From IMG/VR virus record IMGVR_UViG_3300017963_000197, positions 109,052 through 173,051 of that record: 64,000 bases of DNA. One strand, given 5' to 3'. This document shows, piece by piece, positions 17,489 to 24,824 of the stretch; the first letter of the stretch is position 1, and every line of letters begins with the position of its first letter. The notes beneath the pieces were generated by a model, which was not told where the DNA came from, made no database searches, and saw only the letters and a program-made list of their open reading frames with translations. The translations under genes were made by a program, and so were the position numbers. The stretch is from a virus.

Positions 17489-17673
17489 ACTCGTCCTTTG
17501 AAATCCGGGGCTTCAACCTCGTAACTATGTACCTCGCAGAGCGGTGCTCCGCACGTTTGTCCTGCCTTCTCACCCCTGAGGGGGTATTCACAACCGATGA
17601 CCGCCCTGCCGCCACACCGTTTACACGGCGTTGACGGCTTACGGTCACAAGCAAAAATTGTCACCTTGGTCAT
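17443..17673 (-). CDS. Zinc-binding protein with multiple cysteine pairs
   Basis: 76 residues with CKRCGG, CEYP, CGAPLCEVH and CAPH, enough for two zinc sites of ribbon or treble-clef type. A GAGGAG ribosome binding site precedes the ATG. It follows the tagged tail-module gene with no gap. Confidence 0.65.
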   Translation of the reverse strand: MTKVTIFACDRKPSTPCKRCGGRAVIGCEYPLRGEKAGQTCGAPLCEVHSYEVEAPDFKGRVCAPHAKLLNPDLKL

Positions 17674-17910
17674 CTACTCCTCTTTCCGTACGTGATCCCA
17701 CAAGTTCTTATCAGGGCCTGGAGTCTTTTTACGCGACCGTTTCTCTCTTTTTGGGGCGGCCTCTAGGCTTTCGCACTCCCCGGCTGGCCTGACGGTGCCG
17801 TAAGAGTCCTTGGCCATCAAAACGCCGTCCTCGTCAACGAAGATCACTATGTGCCCAACGTCGGGGGTGGTGACGGAAGCGGCAGACTGTTTTCGTAATT
17901 GTAACGGCAT
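17674..17910 (-). CDS. Tail N-terminal module joined to C-terminal LWDHV tag
   Basis: 78 residues. The first 45 (LRKQSAASVTTPDVGHIVIFVD, split by convention, then DSYGTVRPAG) are the tail-appendage module seen at 1-3.8 kb, closest to 1942-2514. A lysine/arginine-rich linker follows, and the protein ends NLWDHVRKEE, the tag found on many small proteins here. There is no fibre domain. If the module binds a virion structure, this protein could dock tag-recognising or tag-carrying factors there; that is inference. Confidence 0.75.
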   Translation of the reverse strand: MPLQLRKQSAASVTTPDVGHIVIFVDEDGVLMAKDSYGTVRPAGECESLEAAPKREKRSRKKTPGPDKNLWDHVRKEE

Positions 17911-18116
17911 CCGAACCTATTAAAACCCTACACGCCATGTTGCCCCGTGGTCCTCCCAGCTACCAGAACTTAACGACTGGGTAGGGCGACGTGTAGGGGT
18001 GGCTTTCGCCTTGCATATAAGGACATCCGAGCAACGGTCCCACGTGAGCGTTCTTAGGTAGGAATGTTCAGCCTTACATTAGGGAGGAACCGTCGGAAGG
18101 AGCCTTATCTCCACAC
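17911..18116 (-). other. Long leader upstream of the 17674 gene
   Basis: About 200 nt without a supported gene. GGTGTAGTG on the minus strand at about 18108-18116 could start a transcript reading through to the 17674 gene. Near the gene, CGTGTAGG and its inverted copy CCTACACG lie about 40 nt apart, so the leader may fold. Confidence 0.35.
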
Positions 18117-18232
18117 TACACCAAAAAAAATTAGAACCCCACGCCACCTAGGCTACCAAAGACAGGGGACGGCGTGGGGGACGAACGTTTGACTCTCTGT
18201 CCGGGGGAGCCACGCGCTTGTCGTTAAACGCT
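18117..18232 (-). ncRNA. Candidate small RNA with rho-independent terminator
   Basis: On the minus strand GGTGTAGCG (about 18225-18233) matches the promoter element. About 50-110 nt downstream CCCCACGCC and GGCGTGGGG form a 9-bp stem (about 18134-18178), followed by TTCTAATTTTTTTT, a typical terminator. No open frame longer than a few codons lies between. It may be a short RNA or only the terminator of the 18254 operon. Confidence 0.45.
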
Positions 18233-18253
18233 ACACCAAAAATGGAAAACCCG

Positions 18254-18628
18254 TTACCTCACGCTCTTGTTAGATTCCGTTATCGCCCTTGGCTTACCAT
18301 CCAACTCTTCCACCTGCTCCGGTGTCCCCCATTCTTTCAGCAACGAATAGCACGAGAACCTAGGCCCGTACGCGCTGTTGATCATCCAATGAGCAAGTTG
18401 ATAGTAAGGCACCTGGATATCAGCCGAACATATCTCGACGTGTTTTGGGTGGTGTTCTCGCATGTGGGTGTCCAGCCTGTTGGGGAACAACCAATTGACC
18501 TCGCCCGAACACTGGTAAGAAGTTGCGTGGTTTTTGAGAAACCACTTGATGAACAATGTTGCGGCCAACCGTATATACCACGGGGCTTTGATCCAATCAT
18601 TGCCGTCGATAACAAGCTCTTGGGCCAT
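18254..18628 (-). CDS. Hypothetical protein
   Basis: 124 residues from the ATG at 18628, 2 nt after the DUF4406-like gene. It contains paired histidines (THMREHHPKHVEIC) that could bind metal, but no known family is recognised. Confidence 0.6.
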   Translation of the reverse strand: MAQELVIDGNDWIKAPWYIRLAATLFIKWFLKNHATSYQCSGEVNWLFPNRLDTHMREHHPKHVEICSADIQVPYYQLAHWMINSAYGPRFSCYSLLKEWGTPEQVEELDGKPRAITESNKSVR

Positions 18629-18630
18629 GC

Positions 18631-19086
18631 CTATCCTATTGAGAGATTCCCGCCTGGGTAATCTTCGATGAGTTGATCCATATCTGAGTAAGCTTTGAGG
18701 TCCCACTCTTCGGCGTGCTTTTCCTCGCCGTCGGCCCCGGAACTCTCCCCAGGAATCCGGAATATGACATTACAGGTTTCCAGCCATTCGAGGTCGAGCG
18801 CGGTCCAGAACTCCCGCTCCCTAGGCCGGATGAGGTCCCAGAAGAAGTAGAGGTGTGGGAGAAAGACCAGGAATCCGGCGTCCCGTAACTGTTCTGCCAC
18901 CTGAACGGCGTTCCGGATGTTATTGCCCATACTGCCGGACGAAAACATCGGCCCGGCTACGAAAACCTTACACTTATTGTTGAGATCCACCCGCTGGCGA
19001 AGCTTGTCCTTCGTCGTGGTCAAATCCTTTTTGAGCCGTTCGATTTCCTCGATCAGTTCGCTTCTACCTACCGACGCATAGTCCAT
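18631..19086 (-). CDS. DUF4406/nucleoside 2-deoxyribosyltransferase-like protein
   Basis: 151 residues. After an N-terminal coiled coil (residues 8-35), VFVAGPMFSSGSMGNNIRNA and FLPHLYFFWDL, then DLEWLETCNVIFRIPGESSGAD match the DUF4406 fold, a relative of nucleoside deoxyribosyltransferases, in an N-glycosidic base-exchange superfamily. Whether it acts on nucleotides is unknown. Its ATG lies 7 nt after a GGTGTATT element. Confidence 0.75.
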   Translation of the reverse strand: MDYASVGRSELIEEIERLKKDLTTTKDKLRQRVDLNNKCKVFVAGPMFSSGSMGNNIRNAVQVAEQLRDAGFLVFLPHLYFFWDLIRPREREFWTALDLEWLETCNVIFRIPGESSGADGEEKHAEEWDLKAYSDMDQLIEDYPGGNLSIG

Positions 19087-19123
19087 ACCCTTGAATACAC
19101 CGAAATTCCTTCGATTGGTTCCT

Positions 19124-19378
19124 ATGGGTATGAGCTATTCTTACGACCACAGAACCGCCCGCAAGGCCCCCAAGCTGCCCAGAGGGAAATGGGAGGTCGG
19201 GGGTAAAACCGTCGCTAACGAGAAAGCCGCGATCCAAGCGGCTGTCCAACAATCCATGAGCGGGGGTGGTAAGACCGTCAAGATCTACGAACAGAGAGAT
19301 GCGGTCGGCGGTGTGGAAGGCACCCGTGGCTACAGCGTCACAGTTAAAAGTATCTCCAGAAAAGCTCCGAGACGGTGA
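19124..19378 (+). CDS. Small basic protein with N-terminal YSYDHR motif
   Basis: 84 residues from the first ATG, or 82 from the ATG at 19130. It begins MSYSYDHRTARKAPK, a motif shared with 22239, 38356 and 40485. The rest is a basic beta-rich unit (KTVKIYEQRDAVGG). It is divergent from the DUF4406 gene. Confidence 0.65.
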   Translation: MGMSYSYDHRTARKAPKLPRGKWEVGGKTVANEKAAIQAAVQQSMSGGGKTVKIYEQRDAVGGVEGTRGYSVTVKSISRKAPRR

Positions 19379-19641
19379 GCACACGGAAATATCAACGGAA
19401 GTGGCCCAACCTGAGCCTGAAGGCCAACGCTATCAAAAGCGCCTTGTCGGACGGCCGTACCACCGTTTACGTGAAAGGGCGGACCGACCGTATCCGCCCC
19501 CAGCTAAGGGCCGTCGGAGCGAAATGGATTGGGGTCCAACGGGCTTGGGCCATGAGTACAGACGCCGCTGACGAACTATTCGAGAAGCTAGACACTTTGG
19601 AGACCGAGAGGACAGCGGCGTATTCATACGATCGTCGATAA
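19375..19641 (+). CDS. Small protein with C-terminal YSYDRR motif
   Basis: 88 residues from a GTG overlapping the previous stop. RIRPQLRAVGAKWIGVQRAWAM resembles a short phage motif of the type LKxxGGRWdpxxKaW. It ends AAYSYDRR, the same motif that its neighbour carries at the N-terminus, so the motif can sit at either end. Confidence 0.65.
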   Translation: MSTRKYQRKWPNLSLKANAIKSALSDGRTTVYVKGRTDRIRPQLRAVGAKWIGVQRAWAMSTDAADELFEKLDTLETERTAAYSYDRR

Positions 19642-19696
19642 CACTCCCAGGTGTAGAGTTTCTATCGGACACCGGTAATGAATGAGGAGGAATGTT

Positions 19697-20527
19697 ATGG
19701 GCGAGTACCGCTGGAAACAAAAAGGCTCCGAGGTCGTAAAGCTTCAAGACGCTCTCATAGCCAAAGGGTATTCTTTACCCAAGTACGGGGCCGACGGAGA
19801 CCTGGGTAAAGAGACGTGGAGTAAGGTTGAAGCCTACGCCAAAGTAGACCAGTTCCCGACGAACAAACCGTTACCGTTAGAGGTGACGGACGAGATACTG
19901 GGCATCAAGAGTGAGCCGCCCGGAGATTTCGACTACCCCGAAGGCTATGTCAGAGTGGACGGGGACCCCAACGATAACCACGGGACACGCTCGTGGACTC
20001 AAATCAACACCATCATGATCCACCAGACGGGCGTCTGGATGACCGACACCCCAGAGCGTTTCAAGACATTGAATGCTCACGTTGGCATCCTGAAGAACCA
20101 CGAAACACCTATCGTTCAGACGCAGCCCCTGACAGCCTACTGCTACCACGGGAATGAAGCCAACAAGTTCACCATCGGCATCGAGATCAATGGAGCCTTC
20201 CCCGGACTCATAAAGCGCTACGACTCAGAAAAACATTCAGCCGAAGGTCCGTCAGCCGGTCAGATCGAATCGACCCGTAGGTGCCTCCAATGGCTCATGG
20301 ACGAAATCGAGGCCCATGGCGGTAAGATTCAACACATCATACCGCACCGGGTTTCCAACGACACTCGAAGAGGAGATCCCGGAGAGGTTGCCTGGAAGGC
20401 TATCGGTGTTTGGGCGCAACAGGAGTTGGGTCTAACTGATATGGGGCCGGGATGGACGATTGGAGATGGGACTCCGATCCCGTACGAATGGGACGGCCGA
20501 CCCGTCTACAAGAAGTACAAGTACTAG
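19697..20527 (+). CDS. Endolysin: N-acetylmuramoyl-L-alanine amidase with peptidoglycan-binding domain
   Basis: 276 residues from the ATG at 19697, 6 nt after AGGAGG. Residues 8-50 form a peptidoglycan-binding repeat (GSEVVKLQDALIAKGY, YGADGDLGKETW). Residues about 100-240 match amidase_2: a zinc-binding histidine in IMIHQTGVW (H109), the conserved GIEINGAF (161-168), a second histidine in IIPHRVSN (H217) and DPGEVAWK (D227). The enzyme cleaves the amide between muramic acid and the stem peptide. There is no signal peptide, so export would need a holin; several tiny membrane proteins in the window are candidates but none adjoins it. Confidence 0.92.
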   Translation: MGEYRWKQKGSEVVKLQDALIAKGYSLPKYGADGDLGKETWSKVEAYAKVDQFPTNKPLPLEVTDEILGIKSEPPGDFDYPEGYVRVDGDPNDNHGTRSWTQINTIMIHQTGVWMTDTPERFKTLNAHVGILKNHETPIVQTQPLTAYCYHGNEANKFTIGIEINGAFPGLIKRYDSEKHSAEGPSAGQIESTRRCLQWLMDEIEAHGGKIQHIIPHRVSNDTRRGDPGEVAWKAIGVWAQQELGLTDMGPGWTIGDGTPIPYEWDGRPVYKKYKY

Positions 20528-20718
20528 ACTTCTTCCCACCCCTTCTTGAGACACGTTCTCTTATGCAGAACATGAAGCTCCTCACGCGGGATCTTCATGT
20601 CAAGGAGGGCTAACATCAACGCTGTGCTCAGTTCTTCTTTCGACTGACAGGCGTTGAATAAGCGTTCGAGGCCGTCGTACCGGTCCCGGTCAGATGGTTG
20701 ATAGTCGTCTCCATACAT
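20524..20718 (-). CDS. Hypothetical acidic protein
   Basis: 64 residues, convergent with the endolysin (overlapping stops). GGTGTAGT lies 8 nt before the ATG. Helical; C-terminal cysteine in a KRTCLKKGWEEV tail. Function unknown. Confidence 0.55.
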   Translation of the reverse strand: MYGDDYQPSDRDRYDGLERLFNACQSKEELSTALMLALLDMKIPREELHVLHKRTCLKKGWEEV

Positions 20719-20746
20719 ACAGGAGCACTACACCACCTGTTAGTAG

Positions 20747-20874
20747 AGCCGGTGTCCGCCAAAAACCTCCTGGCAAACCGGCGACCCAGGAGCGAAAGGA
20801 CAGCATGTGAGGTAAAAGAGGTAGCACACGATACCCGAGGCCCCCTCACACGCTAACGCCTTGACGGAAACGCC
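20747..20874 (-). ncRNA. Conserved leader element, copy A
   Basis: On the minus strand this 128-nt stretch aligns with 22896-23017: both open with CGTTTCCG, share GGGCCTC, then a hairpin, then GGCGGACACCGG. The hairpin stem is CTCCTGG/CCAGGAG (20767-20792) here. Its loop contains GCCGGT, complementary to ACCGGC downstream, allowing a pseudoknot. It lies between the collagen-like gene and 20524-20718. Confidence 0.5.
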
Positions 20875-20914
20875 TTTTACTTAGCCGGGCCTCTTCGCAC
20901 GAAGCACAAAGATA

Positions 20915-21667
20915 CTAACCGTTCGCCTTCACGTCAACAGCGACCTTGCTCAACTTTATGGTCGCCGTACAGAACGGCTCTTTTGCGTCAAGTTTCAACT
21001 CGACGACCTCCACACCCGACATCTTTTCGCCATCCGGTCCATACACTTCCGCGTCTACTGCCCGCCCAGTGGGACAAACAACTCGATATGATTGGGTCTT
21101 TTCTGACACACCCATAACCTCCTTGAAAAGCAAATTGGGGTCTCCCGGCTCGATCTCCTCCTCAGGCTCGTTGGGGTCAGGCCATACCTGTTCCCCGTGA
21201 AGAGTCAGAACGCACCGCAGTTGTTTCAGAACCTTATCGACTCTCTCGTCTTCCAAGGATAGGAGGGCAACCATCGTGCAGAACCCGTAGTCCACGTACC
21301 CCTGGCTCTGCTCGTATTCATACTCTTTGCCTCTGAGAGCGAATCGTACCGGAGGTAACGTGGAGACCCCTACCGGACCGGACCAACTGGTTGGCCCGGT
21401 AGGCCCTACCGGTCCCGTGGGTCCCGTCGAGCCAGTTGCTCCGTCGAAGCCTCGTTCAAAGGAGACCGAGACTCCCGTATCTCCCCCCTCTTCTTCCACG
21501 GTCTGGATCGTCTCTAGAATATCGTTAACTCTCTCCCTAAGCTCTTCTTCGAGGGTCGGCTCGCTAAAGACGGTGTCATCGGGAACTTCTTCTAGCGGCT
21601 CCATCCGCACAAGATCCCGCAAACGATCCAGGGGAGTGTCTTCGTTATTGTCTTCGGGCGGGGGCAT
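20915..21667 (-). CDS. Acidic protein with short collagen-like repeat
   Basis: 250 residues. An acidic helical N-terminus (residues 1-60) leads to Gly-X-Y repeats (GSTGPTGPVGPTGPT, about 77-92). A C-terminal alpha/beta domain follows (EYEYEQSQGYVDYGFCTMV onward). It may be a virion or decoration protein. Its ATG is 8 nt after GGTGTAGG in a divergent promoter region. Confidence 0.68.
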   Translation of the reverse strand: MPPPEDNNEDTPLDRLRDLVRMEPLEEVPDDTVFSEPTLEEELRERVNDILETIQTVEEEGGDTGVSVSFERGFDGATGSTGPTGPVGPTGPTSWSGPVGVSTLPPVRFALRGKEYEYEQSQGYVDYGFCTMVALLSLEDERVDKVLKQLRCVLTLHGEQVWPDPNEPEEEIEPGDPNLLFKEVMGVSEKTQSYRVVCPTGRAVDAEVYGPDGEKMSGVEVVELKLDAKEPFCTATIKLSKVAVDVKANG

Positions 21668-21710
21668 TTGAGTAACCTACACCAAAAGTAGTTTCGGTGT
21701 ACTTTAGAGC
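21668..21710. promoter_or_regulatory. Divergent leaderless-type promoters
   Basis: The minus strand has GGTGTAGG with 8 nt to the ATG of 20915-21667. The plus strand has GGTGTACT (21696-21703) with 7 nt to the ATG at 21711. Neither has room for a ribosome binding site. Confidence 0.55.
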
Positions 21711-21941
21711 ATGGGCCGTCCAAGAGCTAACGAAATGGTTGAACTCCGAAAACCGTCATCGCTCTTCCCTGCCGACACCAGATGGAAAGTAACGGCCCGG
21801 TATACCGTACAAGTCAGCCCGAGAAAGAATCTCGATTGCGTCCGCGTCCACGGTTACTTCGGCAACGGGTACACACTGCACCTGAGCGAGGCAGAGTTCA
21901 AGCGCCTATTCAAGAAAGAACATGCACGTTCTAAAAGGTAA
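21711..21941 (+). CDS. Hypothetical basic protein
   Basis: 76 residues, leaderless-type start. Beta-rich centre (RWKVTARYTVQVSPRKN) and a basic C-terminus. Overlaps the DUF1653 gene by 20 nt. Confidence 0.6.
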   Translation: MGRPRANEMVELRKPSSLFPADTRWKVTARYTVQVSPRKNLDCVRVHGYFGNGYTLHLSEAEFKRLFKKEHARSKR

Positions 21942-22212
21942 ATACCGGCACTTCAAAGGTGGAGAGTACCTTGTTATCGGGGAAGCCCGACACTCTGAGA
22001 CGGGCGAAGACCTCGTAATCTACTGCGAGACCCACGGCCAGGAACGGACATGGGCCAGACCCAAACACATGTTCTTTGAGAAAGTCGAATTTGACACTCC
22101 CAACGGCCGAGCACGGCAACAACGATTCGTCTACGTTGGGGACGATATGAGAAAAGAGTACGACTTCGAGAACATGGAAGGCGAGGCGAACCCATTCGCA
22201 AGGAAGCGTTAG
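21922..22212 (+). CDS. DUF1653-family protein
   Basis: 96 residues. GKYRHFKGGEYLVIGEARHSETGED and VIYCETHG, then WARPKHMFFEKVEF follow the DUF1653 pattern (GxYxHFKGxxYxVxxxAxHSET). This is a small beta-barrel protein of unknown role found in bacteria and phages. Confidence 0.85.
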   Translation: MHVLKGKYRHFKGGEYLVIGEARHSETGEDLVIYCETHGQERTWARPKHMFFEKVEFDTPNGRARQQRFVYVGDDMRKEYDFENMEGEANPFARKR

Positions 22213-22238
22213 GAACCTTTTAATGGCCCCCCAAGGGT

Positions 22239-22454
22239 ATGGTGTATTCCTACGACCGGCGCGTAGGCTTCTTCCCTCCCCCACGAGACGTACGGGAGTG
22301 GTGGAGAAAACTCCCTCGACGCCTTCAAAGAACCGTGGTCCGGGAACTACGGCTTAGCTCCCACGACATGGATGACTGGGACGAGGTGGACTGGGAGACC
22401 CTCACGGATTATTACACCCGCACGGAAGTAGGAACTCGCGGCCGACAACGCTAA
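22239..22454 (+). CDS. Small protein with N-terminal YSYDRR motif
   Basis: 71 residues beginning MVYSYDRR. The remainder is helical, then acidic (DMDDWDEVDWETL). It starts after TTTTAATGG and a 13-nt spacer ending GGGT, a context shared with 38075 and 39235. Function unknown. Confidence 0.62.
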   Translation: MVYSYDRRVGFFPPPRDVREWWRKLPRRLQRTVVRELRLSSHDMDDWDEVDWETLTDYYTRTEVGTRGRQR

Positions 22455-22888
22455 CTGTCCTTGAGACAGTCGTACAGAGTTATCTGCACCGCTGGGACTT
22501 CAATCCCACGGATGAAATTCAGACAGTTGCCGAAGTTGTTAGCGTCGGTCGTATTTGTATAAGGGTAGTGGTTCTTAAACCACTCCCGCACCATGCTATG
22601 GTCCACGATCAAACTCGTGGCTTCGAAAAAAGCAACGAGAAGCCCGTTGAGCCTCACGAACTCGAACTCGACCATAATGGCAGTCTTGGACTTCCGAAGG
22701 CTTAGCTGCCCGACCTGGATGAAGAAACCAGGAAGTTTCGCCTCTTCCCACTCGACGTACCCCTGTCTCTTATTCTCTTGCCACAGAAGATGCCGCTCGC
22801 ACCTCGTGGCCTCCACGAAATAGACAACGTCGTCGAGCACAGAAGTGTCAACATCGACCAGCGATACTGTAACGTTGTCTACAGGCAT
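22451..22888 (-). CDS. Hypothetical protein
   Basis: 145 residues from the ATG at 22888. A start at 22951 would translate the conserved leader element, so it is less likely. Alpha/beta protein with a beta-rich first half (VTVSLVDVDTSVLDDVVYFV). Convergent with 22239-22454. Confidence 0.6.
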   Translation of the reverse strand: MPVDNVTVSLVDVDTSVLDDVVYFVEATRCERHLLWQENKRQGYVEWEEAKLPGFFIQVGQLSLRKSKTAIMVEFEFVRLNGLLVAFFEATSLIVDHSMVREWFKNHYPYTNTTDANNFGNCLNFIRGIEVPAVQITLYDCLKDS

Positions 22889-22895
22889 TGATTTA

Positions 22896-23017
22896 CCGGT
22901 GTCCGCCAATTGCCCTGGCAGACCGGCGATCCAGGGTTGAGGTTTGTACACGGTGTCACAAACAGGGGGTGACTAACCCTTGAGGCCCACCGGTACGAAC
23001 GCATCAGCGGAAACGTC
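22896..23017 (-). ncRNA. Conserved leader element, copy B
   Basis: Related to 20747-20874. The hairpin here is CCCTGG/CCAGGG (22913-22936), so the outermost pair changes from U-A to C-G while pairing is kept. The loop again contains GCCGGT with ACCGG downstream. It ends 8 nt before the ATG of 22451-22888 and starts below a divergent promoter, so it is the 5' leader of that mRNA. Confidence 0.5.
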
Positions 23018-23040
23018 AAATCGCACGGCCTCGTCAATAT

Positions 23041-23095
23041 ATTACACCGCTTGGCGGAATAGGCAATTAGGAGTATCCTCGCTGAGCGGTGTAAT
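23041..23095. promoter_or_regulatory. Perfectly symmetric divergent promoter pair
   Basis: ATTACACCGC (23041-23050) and GCGGTGTAAT (23086-23095) are perfect inverted copies, each containing the TGTAAT promoter element. The right one is 8 nt from the ATG at 23104. The left one reads into the conserved leader and the 22451 gene. Confidence 0.6.
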
Positions 23096-23103
23096 AATAC
23101 AGG

Positions 23104-23388
23104 ATGCTAACAATCTCTGACGCTTTCAAAGCTGGACACATGCGGCTCCGCAGGGAACCCTGGAACCCCTTTGCCCATATCGAACTAATCCGTGCCGGGG
23201 ACGGTCACGCCATTTGGGTCAAGCTCCACGATGTTACCCAGATGGTGGAAAGCACGGAACCCCAACAGGTGCCGCTCATGCCTCCCTACGACGACGGGAC
23301 CGCTGTCTGGGAGCCGTGGACGCCCACAGACGAGATCAAGAAACTCCAACCGGGCGTTGACTGGGCTTATTACGAAAAAGACATCTAA
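23104..23388 (+). CDS. DUF2829/Tad2-like protein
   Basis: 94 residues. The N-terminus TISDAFKAGHMRLRREPWNP, then HIELI, and the C-terminal VWEPWTPTDEIKKLQPGVDWAYYE follow the DUF2829 layout (helix, R-R-x-W, beta strands, W-x-P-S/T-x-x-D/E, then DW). Characterised DUF2829 proteins include Tad2, which sequesters gcADPR signalling molecules and blocks Thoeris defence. Here the acidic residue before the final DW and the glycine-rich spacing differ somewhat, so the call is moderate. It has a leaderless-type promoter. Confidence 0.6.
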   Translation: MLTISDAFKAGHMRLRREPWNPFAHIELIRAGDGHAIWVKLHDVTQMVESTEPQQVPLMPPYDDGTAVWEPWTPTDEIKKLQPGVDWAYYEKDI

Positions 23389-23389
23389 C

Positions 23390-23671
23390 ATGACTCTCGA
23401 CCACATACAGTCCGTAGCAGAGTATTACTGCACCTTGTTCCGCAAGAACAACATCAAGGCCGTCAACCGCAACGAAGAACTAGGCACATACTTCGACGGT
23501 GATGTTAGATTCGACCCGGCTTTCGAGCACGCACACTGGATGTGCCAACAACTGTCCCGGATGACGGACTTCGAGAAAGCCAACCGCTGGCTAGGATTCG
23601 TCCAAGGTGTTCTGTGGACCGGCTCGTTCCGGTCCATAACACAAATGAGAGAGGACAACCGTACCGTATGA
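23390..23671 (+). CDS. Conserved small phage protein (RWLGFVQG type)
   Basis: 93 residues. AHWMCQQLSRM and KANRWLGFVQGVLW with a final REDNR match a small helical protein found in many phages, of unknown function. It starts 1 nt after the Tad2-like gene and overlaps the next by ATGA. Confidence 0.75.
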   Translation: MTLDHIQSVAEYYCTLFRKNNIKAVNRNEELGTYFDGDVRFDPAFEHAHWMCQQLSRMTDFEKANRWLGFVQGVLWTGSFRSITQMREDNRTV

Positions 23672-24033
23672 CTCAAGACTTACAGCAACAATTCAGCGAA
23701 GCGGCCATGGAGTTGAACCTTCAACTCGACAAGGCGTTCACCGTCATAAGAGAACACAAGCTGGGAGTACCGGCGCTGATCAACGCGGACGGTTATGAGG
23801 TCGGCCTCGATAAAGTCCGGGGCCAGTGGCAGTTCTACTACGCGGAAGATGGGATGAAAAAAGCCATGCACTCAGCCCCCATCCTGGCTCGAATTGCTCT
23901 CGCCAATAATCTAGAAGCACTGTGGGGGCAGATTTTACTCAACTACGGGGCAAAACGAGAGGCTATTATAGAGGCGGCCCGCAAAGCCGCAGATTTCTGC
24001 TCCGCCATGGAGGCACAAGATGACAGTGTATGA
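23668..24033 (+). CDS. Hypothetical helical protein
   Basis: 121 residues, helix-rich, with ATGA coupling to the previous gene. No family recognised. Confidence 0.62.
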   Translation: MTQDLQQQFSEAAMELNLQLDKAFTVIREHKLGVPALINADGYEVGLDKVRGQWQFYYAEDGMKKAMHSAPILARIALANNLEALWGQILLNYGAKREAIIEAARKAADFCSAMEAQDDSV

Positions 24034-24292
24034 GTTAGAAAGGCATATGATCCCATGGGACGGGAACAACCCTCCTGAGGTCCCGCAGATTGTAATAGAC
24101 GCTCTGGGAGAACCTTTAGAACAGGCCGTGAAGTCAGGCCCTATCGGTGTCGGACACACGGAAGAGACTGGTTGGTTTATCCTGATGTCTGGCCAAGGCC
24201 CCTTCATATTCTGGATGGAAAAAGAGGACGAAGGCCAGTACAGTCAGGCCAACGACGGCCGACGCGATGCCTGGGTTCGCGCACGCCCGTGA
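24020..24292 (+). CDS. Hypothetical protein
   Basis: 90 residues, alpha then beta (GWFILMSGQGPFIFWMEKED). It overlaps both neighbours within the same operon. Function unknown. Confidence 0.6.
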   Translation: MTVYELERHMIPWDGNNPPEVPQIVIDALGEPLEQAVKSGPIGVGHTEETGWFILMSGQGPFIFWMEKEDEGQYSQANDGRRDAWVRARP

Positions 24293-24654
24293 AGAAGAAG
24301 CAAACACTAGCTAAACTCCACAACGAGTTCGTGGTCCATGTGAACCGCGACCGTGGAATGAACACCATCTCAGTCCCGCTCTGCGGTCTATGTGGTAACA
24401 ACGGTATTATTAAGACCAAATGGCACCCACCGTGGACGGAGATGGAAACCGACTACGACTCTTACGAGTTAGAAGGCTACTGCATCTGTAAGAACGGTCG
24501 CGAGATGCGAAAAAAGGCGGTAGGGTCAAGATGGGGAGGCACCTCGATCACGAGAGTTCCTCTGGGGTGTAGCCCGCAAGAAGAAGTAGAAGAGCCAGAG
24601 AAAGAAGACGAAAACCCCAAAGATTTCTGGGACCACGTGAAGACGGAAGACTGA
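24289..24654 (+). CDS. Zinc-ribbon protein with C-terminal FWDHV tag
   Basis: 121 residues from a GTG (GTGA overlap). CGLCGNNG and CICKNG pairs suggest a zinc ribbon. An acidic glutamate/proline linker leads to the C-terminus DFWDHVKTED, a variant of the shared tag. Confidence 0.7.
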   Translation: MKKKQTLAKLHNEFVVHVNRDRGMNTISVPLCGLCGNNGIIKTKWHPPWTEMETDYDSYELEGYCICKNGREMRKKAVGSRWGGTSITRVPLGCSPQEEVEEPEKEDENPKDFWDHVKTED

Positions 24655-24824
24655 TGGTAACAAAAGACCAATTGGAAGACTTGAAAAAGAAGCTCTCGAA
24701 GAAACTACCGTGGTGGCAGCCATTCGTGTCCCGCGAGAGGTTCGAGGCGACCCGACACATAGCCCGGCTTCTAGTCATGGAACTGGAAGACGAGAGGAGC
24801 GGCGTCTGGAAGGACGTTGAGTAG
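24654..24824 (+). CDS. Small helical protein
   Basis: 56 residues, TGATG overlap with the previous gene and TAGTG with the next. Lysine-rich first half, then a helix (RFEATRHIARLLVMELEDE). No tag. Confidence 0.5.
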   Translation: MVTKDQLEDLKKKLSKKLPWWQPFVSRERFEATRHIARLLVMELEDERSGVWKDVE

